Notes: generated by a model not told the origin, from the letters alone. A stretch of 64,000 bases of DNA from Pseudomonas hormoni (GCF_018502625.1 NZ_CP075566.1:4901001-4965000); one strand, 5' to 3'. Positions 18,623-30,481 are shown, counted from the stretch's first letter. Made by a program: numbers and translations.

Positions 18623-18952
18623 TTACTTCTCAGGCATCGGCATCGGAAACGGCATGACATTGCCGACCGCGCCGCGGGCTTCGCTGATTTTCGGCGTGCC
18701 AAGACGCTCGACTTCGTCGATGCGCACGATCGAATGCATCGGCACAAAACTGCGCACGACACCTTCGAACTGAGCCTTGAGCTTCTCTTCGCTCGGATCG
18801 ACGACCACTTGCGTGCGCTCGCCAAAGACGAACTCTTCCACTTCCAGGAAGCCCCACAGATCACTTTGATAGATCTGCTTGGCGTACATTTCGTACACCT
18901 GGCCCTGGTTGAGGAAAATCACCTTGTAGATTGGAGCTTCACGTTTGGTCAT
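18623..18952 (-). CDS. DUF1820 family protein
   Basis: A 109-aa protein starting MTKREAPIYKVIFLNQGQVYEMYAKQI, with FLEVEEFVFGERTQVVVDPSEEKLKAQFEGV in the middle and a Met/Pro-rich C-terminal tail. The sequence and size match DUF1820, a conserved gammaproteobacterial family next to miaB in pseudomonads; function unknown. The frame stays open upstream for another 500 codons, but that part is antisense to miaB and has no protein character, so I place the start at the ATG at 18952. It is divergent from miaB. Confidence 0.85.
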   Translation of the reverse strand: MTKREAPIYKVIFLNQGQVYEMYAKQIYQSDLWGFLEVEEFVFGERTQVVVDPSEEKLKAQFEGVVRSFVPMHSIVRIDEVERLGTPKISEARGAVGNVMPFPMPMPEK

Positions 18953-19024
18953 GGTGGGCGAGCAACACATCGGGGGATAAAAATGAGGGCGCGAACTATA
19001 GCATAGCCACCGGACGCACAGCGG

Positions 19025-19053
19025 TAGGAACCTGGGGACATGTTCCCTATAAT
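19025..19053 (+). promoter_or_regulatory. Candidate sigma-70 promoter of miaB
   Basis: A perfect TATAAT lies at 19048-19053, 35 bp before the miaB ATG. The -35 region 17 bp upstream is poor (TAGGAA). GGAAC and GTTCC form a short inverted repeat across the spacer, which may be an operator or chance. Confidence 0.45.
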
Positions 19054-19087
19054 GCGCGGTTCTTTGAATCACGTGATGACTGTATCC

Positions 19088-20416
19088 ATGGCCAAGAAGC
19101 TTTACATCGAAACCCACGGTTGCCAGATGAACGAGTACGACAGCTCGCGCATGGTCGATCTGCTGGGTGAACATCAGGCCCTGGAAGTCACCGCTCGCGC
19201 TGAAGACGCCGACGTGATCCTGCTCAACACCTGTTCGATCCGCGAACGCGCCCAGGACCGGGTGTATTCCCAGCTCGGCCGCTGGCGCGAACTGAAATTG
19301 GCGAACCCGGAGATGGTGATCGCCGTCGGCGGTTGCGTCGCCAGTCAGGAAGGCGCCGCCATCCGCGATCGCGCTCCGTATGTCGATGTAGTCTTCGGCC
19401 CGCAAACACTGCACCGCTTGCCGGAAATGATCGACGCCGCCCGCGCCACCAAATTGCCGCAAGTGGACGTCTCGTTTCCGGAAATCGAAAAGTTCGACCA
19501 TTTGCCAGAGCCGCGCATCGATGGCCCGAGCGCTTACGTGTCGGTCATGGAAGGTTGCAGCAAGTACTGCACGTTCTGTGTGGTGCCCTACACCCGCGGC
19601 GAAGAAGTCAGCCGACCGTTCGATGACGTGATTGCCGAAATCATCCACCTCGCTGAAAACGGCGTGCGTGAAGTGACGTTGTTGGGCCAGAACGTCAACG
19701 GCTATCGCGGCACCACCCACGACGGTCGCCTGGCGGATCTGGCCGAACTGATTCGTGTCGTCGCGGCTGTCGATGGCATCGATCGGATTCGCTACACCAC
19801 GTCCCATCCGCTCGAATTCTCCGACAGCCTGATCCAGGCTCACGCCGAAGTGCCGGAGCTGGTGAAGCACCTCCACTTGCCGGTGCAATCCGGTTCGGAC
19901 CGCATTCTTTCGGCGATGAAGCGCAACCATACGGCGCTGGAATACAAATCCAAACTGCGCAAGCTGCGCGCGGCCGTGCCGGGGATCTGCATCAGCTCGG
20001 ACTTTATCGTCGGCTTCCCCGGCGAGACCGAAAAAGACTTCGAACAAACCATGAAGCTGATCGAAGACGTCGGTTTCGACTTCTCCTATTCGTTTGTCTA
20101 CAGCCAGCGCCCAGGCACGCCGGCGGCCGATCTGGCCGACGAAACACCGGAAGAGCTGAAAAAAGAACGCCTGAACGCCCTGCAACATCGCCTGAACCAG
20201 CAGGGTTTCGAGATCAGCCGACAAATGGTCGGTTCGATCCAGCGGATTCTGGTCACCGATTACTCGAAAAAAGACCCCGGCGAGCTGCAAGGCCGGACCG
20301 AGAATAACCGGATCGTCAACTTCCGCTGCGACAATCCGACCCTGATCGGCCAGTTCGCCGATGTGCACATCGATGCCGCGCAGCCGCACTCGCTGCGGGG
20401 TTCGCTGATCCAGTAA
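19088..20416 (+). CDS. miaB: tRNA-2-methylthio-N6-dimethylallyladenosine synthase
   Basis: A 442-aa radical-SAM methylthiotransferase acting on i6A37 of tRNAs reading UNN codons. The N-terminal UPF0004 domain holds Cys12, Cys49 and Cys83, which bind the auxiliary cluster. The radical-SAM cluster is the CxxxCxxC at Cys157, Cys161 and Cys164 (CSKYCTFC). [11 protein letters not shown] and [12 protein letters not shown] follow, with a C-terminal TRAM domain ending near HSLRGSL. I start at ATG 19088 ([15 protein letters not shown]). ATG 19076 is in frame and adds four residues; neither has a strong ribosome site. Head of the miaB-ybeZ-ybeY-corC-lnt order, though a REP pair separates it from ybeZ. 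Confidence 0.96.
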   Translation: MAKKLYIETHGCQMNEYDSSRMVDLLGEHQALEVTARAEDADVILLNTCSIRERAQDRVYSQLGRWRELKLANPEMVIAVGGCVASQEGAAIRDRAPYVDVVFGPQTLHRLPEMIDAARATKLPQVDVSFPEIEKFDHLPEPRIDGPSAYVSVMEGCSKYCTFCVVPYTRGEEVSRPFDDVIAEIIHLAENGVREVTLLGQNVNGYRGTTHDGRLADLAELIRVVAAVDGIDRIRYTTSHPLEFSDSLIQAHAEVPELVKHLHLPVQSGSDRILSAMKRNHTALEYKSKLRKLRAAVPGICISSDFIVGFPGETEKDFEQTMKLIEDVGFDFSYSFVYSQRPGTPAADLADETPEELKKERLNALQHRLNQQGFEISRQMVGSIQRILVTDYSKKDPGELQGRTENNRIVNFRCDNPTLIGQFADVHIDAAQPHSLRGSLIQ

Positions 20417-20427
20417 CACCACACATC

Positions 20428-20523
20428 CCTGTAGGAGCCGAGCTTGCTCGCGATGAGGCCAGGTCAGGCAACCCATATGCTGAATGCCAAACCGTCATCG
20501 CGAGCAAGCTCGGCTCCTACAGG
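20428..20523. repeat. REP-pair element, GTAGGAGCCGAGCTTGCTCGCGA class
   Basis: CCTGTAGGAGCCGAGCTTGC and its exact complement face each other across about 50 bp, between miaB and ybeZ. A third sequence class of REP pair in this window. Confidence 0.9.
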
Positions 20524-20624
20524 GGACGGTGTCGGGTGCTGGATTATTTAAGAGCTTTCGCACCCGCCTTACTGGCGTTATCCTTGATTTCATCTTAATT
20601 GCCCCAGGGCGGCTAAATACGACC

Positions 20625-21629
20625 TTGAACGCACCCATAGAACCACATCGTTTCATCCTCGAGCCCTTTGAGGCTCGCCGCTTCGCCAATCTGTGCGGGA
20701 TGTTCGACGAGCACCTGCGCTTGATCGAGCAACGCCTGACCATCGAGATCCGCAACCGCGGAAACCAGTTCGAGCTGATCGGCGACCCCAAACACACCAC
20801 CTCCGCGGAAAACCTCCTGCGCCGCCTGTACCGGGAAACCAAGGGTACCGAGCTGTCGCCGGACATGGTTCACCTGTTCCTGCAGGAATCGGCCGTCGAA
20901 GAGCTGGACAACGTTTCGCCGTCCGAACCCTCCGTGGCCCTGCGCACAAAGAAAGGCATGATTCGCCCTCGCGGCTTGAATCAGTTGCGCTACGTGAAGG
21001 AAATTCTCGGTAACGACATCAATTTCGGCATCGGCCCGGCCGGTACCGGCAAGACCTATCTGGCCGTTGCCTGCGCGGTAGACGCGCTGGAGCGCGAGCA
21101 GATTCGCCGCATCCTGCTGGTTCGTCCGGCGGTTGAAGCGGGTGAAAAACTCGGCTTTCTGCCCGGCGACCTGTCGCAAAAGATCGACCCGTACCTGCGC
21201 CCGCTCTACGACGCACTCTACGAAATGCTCGGCTTCGAATACGTCGCCAAGCTTATCGAGCGCCAGGTGATCGAAGTTGCGCCGCTGGCCTACATGCGCG
21301 GTCGCACGCTGAACAACAGCTTCATCATTCTCGACGAAAGCCAGAACACCACCGTCGAGCAGATGAAAATGTTCCTGACCCGGATCGGCTTCGGCTCCAC
21401 AGCGGTCATCACCGGTGACATCACCCAGGTCGACCTGCCGAAAGGCACCAAATCAGGGCTGCACCATGTGATCGAAGTGCTGAAAGACGTGCCGGGCATC
21501 AGCTTCACCCATTTCATGCCCAAGGACGTTGTGCGCCATCCACTGGTGCAGCGGATCGTCGAAGCCTACGAGCGCTTCGAGAATCGCGTGGCAGACGAAA
21601 CACCAAAGGACAGTCGCCGCGATGCTTGA
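20625..21629 (+). CDS. ybeZ: PhoH-like ATPase YbeZ
   Basis: A 334-aa PhoH-family ATPase. Walker A is [11 protein letters not shown] near residue 140, Walker [15 protein letters not shown] near residue 230, and [18 protein letters not shown] follows. YbeZ works with the adjacent endoribonuclease YbeY in rRNA maturation and ribosome quality control. I place the start at the TTG at 20625, read as [14 protein letters not shown], because this gives the usual length; the frame stays open further upstream into the REP element, which is not coding. The start lacks a clear ribosome site. The 3' end overlaps ybeY by 8 bp. Confidence 0.92.
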   Translation: MNAPIEPHRFILEPFEARRFANLCGMFDEHLRLIEQRLTIEIRNRGNQFELIGDPKHTTSAENLLRRLYRETKGTELSPDMVHLFLQESAVEELDNVSPSEPSVALRTKKGMIRPRGLNQLRYVKEILGNDINFGIGPAGTGKTYLAVACAVDALEREQIRRILLVRPAVEAGEKLGFLPGDLSQKIDPYLRPLYDALYEMLGFEYVAKLIERQVIEVAPLAYMRGRTLNNSFIILDESQNTTVEQMKMFLTRIGFGSTAVITGDITQVDLPKGTKSGLHHVIEVLKDVPGISFTHFMPKDVVRHPLVQRIVEAYERFENRVADETPKDSRRDA

Positions 21630-22116
21630 GCTTGATCTGCAACTCGCTACCGAAGCGCCCGCCCCCAGCGAAGCCGAGTTCCGCCAATGGTGCGAACTGG
21701 CCCTGCGCCAGCGCACCGCCGATTCGGAAATGACCATCCGTTTGGTCGATGAAGAAGAGGCCCGCGAGCTGAACCACACCTGGCGGCAGAAGGATTACGC
21801 CACCAACGTCCTGTCGTTTCCGGCCGATGTGCCCGACGAATTTCTCGATATCCCGCTGCTGGGCGATCTGGTGATCTGCGTGGCGGTGGTCGAGCGTGAA
21901 GCCACCGAACAAGGCAAGGAACCAAAGGCTCATTGGGCCCATCTGGTCATTCACGGCTGCTTGCATCTGCTGGGTTACGACCATATAGATGACGACGAAG
22001 CCGAAGAAATGGAAGCGTTGGAACGCACATTGCTTGCGGAACTGGGCTACCCCGACCCGTACGCGGACGACGAAATCGAAACATCCACTATCGTGACAAC
22101 AAAGGATTCAGAGTAA
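21622..22116 (+). CDS. ybeY: Endoribonuclease YbeY (rRNA maturation factor)
   Basis: A 164-aa zinc-dependent single-strand endoribonuclease involved in 16S rRNA 3' processing and ribosome quality control. The HxxxHxxxxxH zinc motif is [11 protein letters not shown] near residue 115, and [29 protein letters not shown] is the conserved N-terminal core. The acidic C-terminal tail ([11 protein letters not shown]) is typical of the pseudomonad protein. It overlaps the end of ybeZ by 8 bp and is 5 bp from corC, indicating translational coupling in one operon. Confidence 0.96.
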   Translation: MLELDLQLATEAPAPSEAEFRQWCELALRQRTADSEMTIRLVDEEEARELNHTWRQKDYATNVLSFPADVPDEFLDIPLLGDLVICVAVVEREATEQGKEPKAHWAHLVIHGCLHLLGYDHIDDDEAEEMEALERTLLAELGYPDPYADDEIETSTIVTTKDSE

Positions 22117-22121
22117 TCGCT

Positions 22122-22961
22122 ATGAGCGAAGATCGATCGAGCAACGGGCAGAAGTCATGGCTGGGTAAACTCACCCAGGCTTTTGCCCACGAGCCGAAGA
22201 ACCGTCAGGAGCTGCTGGAGCTTCTGCGCGATGCACACCAAAACAAGTTGCTGGACAGCGAAGCGCTGGCCATCGTCGAAGGCGCCATCCAGGTTGCGGA
22301 CCTGCAAGTACGGGACATCATGGTCCCGCGCTCGCAGATGATCAGCATCAAGGCGACCCAGACACCCCGCGAGTTCCTGCCTGCCGTGGTCGACTCGGCC
22401 CACTCCCGTTACCCGGTCATCGGCGAAAGCCACGATGACGTGATGGGCGTGTTGCTGGCCAAGGACTTGCTGCCGTTGATCCTCAGGGAGAACGGCGACA
22501 GCTTCAACATCAAGGACCTGCTGCGCCCGGCCACCTTCGTGCCCGAGTCCAAGCGCCTGAATGTGCTGCTGCGCGAGTTCCGCGCCAACCACAACCACAT
22601 GGCCATCGTTATCGATGAATACGGCGGTGTGGCGGGTCTGGTGACCATCGAAGACGTTCTGGAACAGATCGTCGGCGACATCGAAGACGAGCACGACGTC
22701 GAGGAAGACAGCTACATCAAGCCACTGCCCAGCGGTGACTTCCTGGTCAAGGCCCTGACGCCGATCGAGAACTTCAACGAGTTTTTCGACAGCGAGTTTT
22801 CCAACGATGAGTTCGATACCGTCGGTGGCCTGGTGATGAGTGCATTCGGGCATCTGCCGAAACGCAACGAAATAACCGAGATCGGCCCGTATCGCTTCCG
22901 CATCCTGAACGCCGACAGCCGTCGGATTCACTTGCTGCGCCTGACACCTATCGCCCGTTAA
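22122..22961 (+). CDS. corC: CorC/HlyC family protein with CBS pair
   Basis: A 279-aa protein. An N-terminal helical segment leads to two CBS domains (about 70-125 and 135-190), beginning VRDIMVPRSQMISI and including RYPVIGESHDDVMGVLLAKDL and HMAIVIDEYGGVAGLVTIEDVLEQIVGDIEDEHD. A CorC_HlyC transporter-associated domain is at 205-279. E. coli YbeX/CorC has been linked to magnesium/cobalt efflux and more recently to ribosome metabolism. No membrane helix is visible, so it is probably cytoplasmic. Tightly packed between ybeY (5 bp) and lnt (14 bp). Confidence 0.94.
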   Translation: MSEDRSSNGQKSWLGKLTQAFAHEPKNRQELLELLRDAHQNKLLDSEALAIVEGAIQVADLQVRDIMVPRSQMISIKATQTPREFLPAVVDSAHSRYPVIGESHDDVMGVLLAKDLLPLILRENGDSFNIKDLLRPATFVPESKRLNVLLREFRANHNHMAIVIDEYGGVAGLVTIEDVLEQIVGDIEDEHDVEEDSYIKPLPSGDFLVKALTPIENFNEFFDSEFSNDEFDTVGGLVMSAFGHLPKRNEITEIGPYRFRILNADSRRIHLLRLTPIAR

Positions 22962-22975
22962 ATCCAAGGATTGAA

Positions 22976-24499
22976 ATGCGTCGTATGACCCGCCCCGGCT
23001 GGCCCGGTAACCTGCTGGCCGTGGCGGCCGGTGCAATCACCACCCTGGCCCTGGCGCCGTTCGATATCTGGCCGTTGGCGTTGCTGGCGGTCGGCTTCTT
23101 TTACGCCGGTTTGCGCGAACTGAGCCCCCGCCAGGCCCTCGGCCGTGGCTGGTGCTTCGGTTTCGGCCTGTTTGGCGCCGGCACCAGTTGGATCTACTAC
23201 AGCATCCACAACTTTGGCGGCGCTTCGGTACTGCTCGCCGGTTTCCTGATGCTGCTGTTCACCGCGGCGATTGCCTGGTTCTTTGCCCTGCCCGCCTGGA
23301 TCTGGGCGCGCTGGTTGCGTCGCAACGAAGCACCGCTGGCCGATGCCATGGCGTTCGCAGCACTGTGGGTAGGCCAGGAAGCCTTTCGTGGCTGGTTCCT
23401 CACCGGTTTTCCGTGGCTTTACTCCGGTTACAGCCAGCTAGACGGCCCGTTGGCCGGGCTCGCCCCCGTGGGCGGGATGTGGCTGGTGTCCTTCACCCTG
23501 GCCCTGACGGCCGCGCTGATCTACAACGCTTCGCGCCTGATCAAGACGGGGCGCAAAGCCTTTATTGCGGCGGGTGTGCTGCTGTTGGTCGGCCCTTGGG
23601 TCGCCGGCATCGCGCTCAAGGGCCACGCCTGGACCAGCCCGGCGGGTGCACCGCTTAGCGTCGCGGCGATTCAGGGCAATATCGAACAAAGCATGAAGTG
23701 GGACCCGGCGCAGCTCAACGCGCAGCTGGCGCTGTACCGCGACATGAGCTTCAGCTCCAAGCGTGTCGACCTGCTGATCTGGCCGGAAACCGCGATCCCG
23801 GTGCTCAAGGAGTCCGCCGAAGGCTACCTGGACATGATGGGCAAGTTCGCTTCCGAGCGGGATTCGGCCATGATTACCGGCGTCCCCATCCGCGAAGTCG
23901 TCCGTCACGAAAAGCGTTTCTTTAACGGCATCACTGTCGTCGGCGAAGGAGACGGCACTTACCTCAAGCAGAAGCTGGTGCCGTTTGGCGAATACGTGCC
24001 ATTGCAGGATGTCCTGCGCGGCCTGATCGCCTTCTTCGACCTGCCGATGTCGGACTTTGCCCGTGGCCCCGCCGATCAGGCGATGCTGCAAGCCAAGGGC
24101 TATCAGATCGCCCCGTACATCTGCTACGAAGTGGTTTACCCGGAGTTTGCCGCCAGCCTTGCAGCTCGCAGCGATCTGTTGCTGACCATCAGCAACGACA
24201 CCTGGTTCGGCACTTCCATCGGGCCGTTGCAACACTTGCAGATGGCACAGATGCGCGCGCTTGAGGCCGGCCGCTGGATGATCCGCGCCACCAACAACGG
24301 CGTGACCGGCCTGATCAACCCGTTCGGTCAGATCACCACGCAGATCCCGCAGTTCGAACGCGGCATCCTGTACGGCGAAGTGGTGCCGATGCGCAACCTG
24401 ACGCCTTACCTGCAATGGCGCTCGTGGCCGCTGATCATTGTCTGCGTATTGTTGTTTGGCTGGGCGCTGGTGGCCAACCGGATGGCCAAGACCGTCTGA
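22976..24499 (+). CDS. lnt: Apolipoprotein N-acyltransferase
   Basis: A 507-aa inner-membrane enzyme that N-acylates the lipidated Cys of lipoproteins, the last step of lipoprotein maturation. N-terminal membrane helices fill about residues 10-205. The periplasmic nitrilase domain follows: WPETAIPV carries the catalytic Glu, LVPFGEYVPLQ the Lys, and PYICYEVVYPE the nucleophile Cys. A C-terminal helix (about 480-500) closes it. The ATG has AAGGA upstream. Last gene of the ybeZ-ybeY-corC-lnt operon; a REP pair follows 15 bp after the stop. Confidence 0.96.
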   Translation: MRRMTRPGWPGNLLAVAAGAITTLALAPFDIWPLALLAVGFFYAGLRELSPRQALGRGWCFGFGLFGAGTSWIYYSIHNFGGASVLLAGFLMLLFTAAIAWFFALPAWIWARWLRRNEAPLADAMAFAALWVGQEAFRGWFLTGFPWLYSGYSQLDGPLAGLAPVGGMWLVSFTLALTAALIYNASRLIKTGRKAFIAAGVLLLVGPWVAGIALKGHAWTSPAGAPLSVAAIQGNIEQSMKWDPAQLNAQLALYRDMSFSSKRVDLLIWPETAIPVLKESAEGYLDMMGKFASERDSAMITGVPIREVVRHEKRFFNGITVVGEGDGTYLKQKLVPFGEYVPLQDVLRGLIAFFDLPMSDFARGPADQAMLQAKGYQIAPYICYEVVYPEFAASLAARSDLLLTISNDTWFGTSIGPLQHLQMAQMRALEAGRWMIRATNNGVTGLINPFGQITTQIPQFERGILYGEVVPMRNLTPYLQWRSWPLIIVCVLLFGWALVANRMAKTV

Positions 24500-24513
24500 G
24501 ACTGACGAGCTTT

Positions 24514-24605
24514 TGTGGCGAGGGAGCTTGCTCCCGCTGGGGCACGAAGTGGCCCTAAAAAAGGGACTGCTTCGCACTCCAGCGGGAGCAAGCTCCCTCG
24601 CCACA
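24514..24605. repeat. REP-pair element, GAGGGAGCTTGCTCCC class (short form)
   Basis: Arms TGTGGCGAGGGAGCTTGCTCCC and complement with only about 48 bp between them; the inner part is GGGGCACGAAGTGGCCC and a purine-rich stretch. Lies between the convergent lnt and ydcF-like genes. Confidence 0.88.
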
Positions 24606-24610
24606 ATGGA

Positions 24611-25372
24611 TCAGCGATAGAACACCGAATACCCGATCTGCCCCACCGCTTCATTCAGCAACTGCCCGCTCTGCCAGATCGACTTGAACTCAGGCATCCA
24701 GCCACCCAATGGCCGGGCATTGTCCACGCCCAGAAACCCCACCGGCGCTGGCACCACCTCAAATCCCGCCTTCTGGAAACTCCAGACCGCCCGCGGCATG
24801 TGCCAGGCCTGAGTCACGACCACAACACGCTTGATCCCTTGTGGCAGCAACACCTCGGCACTGAACTGCGCATTTTCCCAGGTTGTACGACTCCGCCCTT
24901 CCTGCCAGCGCACGGTTACGCCAGAGTCTTCGAACATCGAATCCGCCATCAATTTGGCTTCGCTGGGCGGCGTGCCGAAATGCAGGCCGCCACTGGTGAG
25001 GATCGGCAAACCGGAGACTTTGGCCAGTCTCGCTGCATAACGCTGACGCCCCAGACCCACACCGGTCGGCTGGTCATCGCCCCAGGCCAGGTCGCCTCGC
25101 TCGCGCCCGGACCCCAGCACAACGATCGCATCAGCGCGCTGACTCAGGGTCGCCCATTCGGCGCGATCCAGCGCCGGCTCCCGTTCCAGCGCCTTGGCGC
25201 TCCATTGCACCACCACCGGCAAACTCATCAGCCAGAACCCGCCGAAGCCCAGCGTAAAGCACACGCCCGCAAGCCGCGGTCTTGAGCGACGAAACCACCA
25301 GGCAAGCGCCAGCAACAGCAACAAAATGCCGGGCGGCAGCAGAAGTTGTTTTACGAAGTAACGAAAAGGCAT
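24611..25372 (-). CDS. YdcF/ElyC-type DUF218 membrane protein
   Basis: A 253-aa protein. Two N-terminal membrane helices (about 9-27 and 34-55) are followed by a periplasmic DUF218 domain: ADAIVVLGSGRERGD, GLGRQRYAARLAKVSGLPILTSGG, EGRSRTTWENAQFSAEVL and VVVVTQAWHMPRAVWSFQKAGFEVVPAPVGF. ElyC in E. coli affects peptidoglycan and undecaprenyl-phosphate metabolism, and SanA is an envelope-barrier factor; this is the same superfamily. The surrounding envelope genes make such a role plausible. Start at ATG 25372. Confidence 0.87.
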   Translation of the reverse strand: MPFRYFVKQLLLPPGILLLLLALAWWFRRSRPRLAGVCFTLGFGGFWLMSLPVVVQWSAKALEREPALDRAEWATLSQRADAIVVLGSGRERGDLAWGDDQPTGVGLGRQRYAARLAKVSGLPILTSGGLHFGTPPSEAKLMADSMFEDSGVTVRWQEGRSRTTWENAQFSAEVLLPQGIKRVVVVTQAWHMPRAVWSFQKAGFEVVPAPVGFLGVDNARPLGGWMPEFKSIWQSGQLLNEAVGQIGYSVFYR

Positions 25373-25479
25373 CGAGCATCTCCTGAAGATGCCCGAAGCC
25401 TAAGTGGGTTGACGCAATGCGACAACAAATGCGGAAGGACTATGCTTCAAAAAACCATGCGTCATGGCTATAAGTGCCC

Positions 25480-25800
25480 TTACTTGAATTGCAGAGACCG
25501 GACCTTTACCGCGTCCCTGCCCGGTGTTTTGTCCTTGAGCCAGATGATCTTGGCCGAACGTGGTGCGTCTAGTTGCTTCACTGCTTCTGACAAGCATCCG
25601 TGTGTTTCACGTTCACTGCGGTCCAGATACGCCTTGACCAATGCAAACTCTGCGGGGCTCAGGCCACGCAACTCCAGCTCCAGGGGACGTTCATCGCGCA
25701 ACCGGCCAGCTGTTTTTGCCGCGTCCAGGGCCATTCCCAGACGATCGATCAGTCTTTCGTACAGCTCCGGTTTTGTAACTTTTTGCTGTGAATCAACCAT
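25480..25800 (-). CDS. Conserved hypothetical 106-aa protein
   Basis: A soluble, charged 106-aa protein with no signal peptide, membrane segment or metal motif (one Cys only). The N-terminal half, KPELYERLIDRLGMALDAAKTA, looks helical and amphipathic; the middle, ELELRGLSPAEFALVKAYLDRSE, is also helical; the C-terminal third is basic with predicted strands (SAKIIWLKDK). A strong ribosome site (GAGGTGAGGG) directly precedes the ATG, which supports real translation. Located between the ydcF-like gene and leuS, divergent from leuS. I do not recognise the family and assign no function. Confidence 0.7.
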   Translation of the reverse strand: MVDSQQKVTKPELYERLIDRLGMALDAAKTAGRLRDERPLELELRGLSPAEFALVKAYLDRSERETHGCLSEAVKQLDAPRSAKIIWLKDKTPGRDAVKVRSLQFK

Positions 25801-26019
25801 CCCTCACCTCATTGAAGATAAGACTCGCTCCCCATTTAGAGCTTAGCTTCCATGAACAAACCGGCTGAACGCCGCGACAAACGGCCCTCGCAGCCATTTC
25901 TGCAAGACGCGCGGCAGTAATCAGGGTTTCCCTCGGTAGAGTGCGGTCATGTATGCTACGGCGCTTCCTGTAACTCCACTTCCAGCTCGCTTGGGCACCG
26001 CAACGTCGATTTGGCGTGA

Positions 26020-28686
<2,667 letters not shown>

Positions 28687-28694
28687 TTGGATCA

Positions 28695-28716
28695 GGCACC
28701 AGGTGAGCCTGGTGCC
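28695..28716. other. Perfect 9-bp hairpin with TGAG loop between leuS and lptE
   Basis: GGCACCAGG pairs exactly with CCTGGTGCC around TGAG, 9 bp after the leuS stop. No T tract follows on either strand, so it is not a standard intrinsic terminator; it may protect or help process the mRNA. Confidence 0.75.
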
Positions 28717-28730
28717 GAGTAAAACCTTTC

Positions 28731-28746
28731 GGGCCGCAGTCGGCCC
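28731..28746. other. Second hairpin (6 bp, CAGT loop) in the lptE leader
   Basis: GGGCCG and CGGCCC pair around CAGT, 26 bp before the lptE ATG and just before its AAGGGGAG ribosome site. Preceded by CTTTC rather than followed by T residues. Confidence 0.6.
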
Positions 28747-28771
28747 ACATGGTTTCAAGGGGAGCAACAAG

Positions 28772-29377
28772 ATGATCAAACGCAATTTGCTGGTGATGGG
28801 CCTTGCGGTCCTGTTGAGCGCCTGCGGTTTCCAGCTGCGCGGCACCGGCACCTATGAACTCGCCTTCAAGGAACTCGACCTGAGTGCCCGCAACTCCTAT
28901 GGCGAAACCGTGACCATGATGCGTCAGTTGCTGGAAAGCAGCGGCGTCAACATCCACACGGGCGCACCTTACAAACTGGTGCTGGCCGATGAGCAGGAAA
29001 GCCAGCGCATCCTCAGCTATGCAGGCGCCGGCCGTACTGGCGAGTACCAGGTCACTACAGTACTCAACTATGACATCCGTGGTGAGCACGACCTGCCGCT
29101 GCTGAGCGACAAGCTCGAAGTGCAGAAAGTCTTTATCCACGACGGCAACAACCTGGTGGGTTCCGATCAGGAAGCCACCGATGCTCGCAAGGAGATCCGT
29201 CGCGAACTGGTACAACGCATGATGCTGCGCTTGCAGCAACTGTCGCCGGCCCAGCTGGATCAGCTGCAACAGACCGCCGAGGCCAAGGCCAAGGCTGAAG
29301 CTGCGGCACTGGAAGCCGCGCAGAAGGCTGAAGCGGAAACGCCGCGTCAGTCGCCTATCGAAATCCCGCAGCAGTAA
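28772..29377 (+). CDS. lptE: LPS-assembly lipoprotein LptE
   Basis: A 201-aa outer-membrane lipoprotein that plugs the LptD barrel and delivers lipopolysaccharide to the cell surface. The lipobox LLSAC puts the lipidated Cys at residue 17, followed by GFQLRGTGTYELAFKELDLSA, the family signature. The central GRTGEYQVTTVLNYDIRG and VGSDQEATDARKEIRRELVQRMMLRLQQL are also conserved. The C-terminal 40 residues are an Ala/Lys/Glu-rich tail ending in Pro/Gln, probably flexible. AAGGGGAG precedes the ATG. Followed by holA after a second perfect hairpin, as in most gammaproteobacteria. Confidence 0.95.
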   Translation: MIKRNLLVMGLAVLLSACGFQLRGTGTYELAFKELDLSARNSYGETVTMMRQLLESSGVNIHTGAPYKLVLADEQESQRILSYAGAGRTGEYQVTTVLNYDIRGEHDLPLLSDKLEVQKVFIHDGNNLVGSDQEATDARKEIRRELVQRMMLRLQQLSPAQLDQLQQTAEAKAKAEAAALEAAQKAEAETPRQSPIEIPQQ

Positions 29378-29382
29378 GACTT

Positions 29383-29404
29383 ACGGGGCGCTCAGGCGCC
29401 CCGT
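29383..29404. other. Perfect 9-bp hairpin with TCAG loop between lptE and holA
   Basis: ACGGGGCGC pairs exactly with GCGCCCCGT around TCAG. It ends 12 bp before the holA ATG in a place where a ribosome site should be; the following TCGCCCTCTCTT has no purine-rich motif. It could be a weak terminator or attenuator. Confidence 0.75.
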
Positions 29405-29416
29405 TCGCCCTCTCTT

Positions 29417-30454
29417 ATGAAGCTCGCACCCGCCCAACTCGCCAAACACTTGCAAGGTGCTCTCGCGCCGGTTTACGTCATCAGTGGCGATGACCCGTTG
29501 CTCTGCCAGGAAGCCGCTGACGCCATTCGTGCAGCCGCTCGCCAACAGGGCTTCGACGAACGCCAGGTGTTCGCCGCCGACGCCAGTTTCGACTGGGGAA
29601 CGTTGCTGCAAGCCGGCGCAAGCATGTCGTTGTTCGCTGAAAAACGCCTGCTGGAACTGCGTCTGCCATCCGGCAAACCCGGTGACAAAGGGGCGGCCGC
29701 GTTCATCGAGTACTGCTCGCGACCGGCTGAAGACACCATTTTGCTGATCAGCCTGCCGAAACTCGACGGCAGCGCGCAGAAAACCAAGTGGGGCAAGGCG
29801 CTGGTCGAAGGCCAGCACACTCAGTTCGTGCAAATCTGGCCGGTGGATGCCAACCAGTTGCCGAGCTGGATCCGCCAACGCTTGTCTCAGGCCGGGCTCT
29901 CCGCCAGCCAGGACGCCGTCGAGCTGATCGCCGCGCGCGTCGAAGGCAACCTGCTGGCTGCTGCCCAGGAAATCGAAAAGCTCAAGCTGATGGCCGAAGG
30001 CGGTCAGATCACCGTCGAGACCGTGCAAGCGGCCGTGGCCGACAGTGCGCGCTTCGATGTCTTCGGGCTGACCGATGCGATTCTCAACGGCGAAGCTGCA
30101 CATGCCTTGCGCATGCTCGAGGGCTTACGCGGTGAAGGGGTCGAACCACCGGTGATTCTCTGGGCTCTTGCCCGTGAACTGCGTCTGCTGGCCAATATTT
30201 CCCTGCAATACAGTCAGGGCGTGCCGCTGGACAAAGCCTTCAGCTCCGCCCGACCGCCGGTCTGGGACAAACGCAAACCGCTGATGAGCAAAGCCTTGCA
30301 ACGCTACTCGGCGCAACGCTGGGCACAGCTGTTGCTGGAAGCGCAGCGTATTGACGCACAGATCAAGGGGCAGGCTGCGGGTTCGCCGTGGATGAGTTTG
30401 AGTCGGTTGTCGTTGTTGATGGCCGGGCAGCGGCTGACATTGCCTGCCGAGTAA
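29417..30454 (+). CDS. holA: DNA polymerase III subunit delta
   Basis: A 345-aa clamp-loader subunit that opens the beta clamp. Visible features: VYVISGDDPLLCQEAADAIRAAARQQGFDERQVF (start of the degenerate AAA+ domain), SLFAEKRLLELRLPSGKPGDKG, an ISLPKLDGSAQKTKWGKAL segment and ARVEGNLLAAAQEIEKLKLMAEGG, then the C-terminal collar domain. Length fits (about 340 aa). Translation start is odd: a strong hairpin and no ribosome site directly precede the ATG, so it may depend on coupling with lptE. A REP pair lies 28 bp after the stop. Confidence 0.94.
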   Translation: MKLAPAQLAKHLQGALAPVYVISGDDPLLCQEAADAIRAAARQQGFDERQVFAADASFDWGTLLQAGASMSLFAEKRLLELRLPSGKPGDKGAAAFIEYCSRPAEDTILLISLPKLDGSAQKTKWGKALVEGQHTQFVQIWPVDANQLPSWIRQRLSQAGLSASQDAVELIAARVEGNLLAAAQEIEKLKLMAEGGQITVETVQAAVADSARFDVFGLTDAILNGEAAHALRMLEGLRGEGVEPPVILWALARELRLLANISLQYSQGVPLDKAFSSARPPVWDKRKPLMSKALQRYSAQRWAQLLLEAQRIDAQIKGQAAGSPWMSLSRLSLLMAGQRLTLPAE

Positions 30455-30481
30455 CCTGTTTTCTCGGCCAGCACCATCCTC

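Noticed and set aside
18953..20476. Upstream extension of the DUF1820 frame to a 617-aa protein
   Set aside because: The extension is antisense to miaB; only the last 109 residues have family character and their own ATG.
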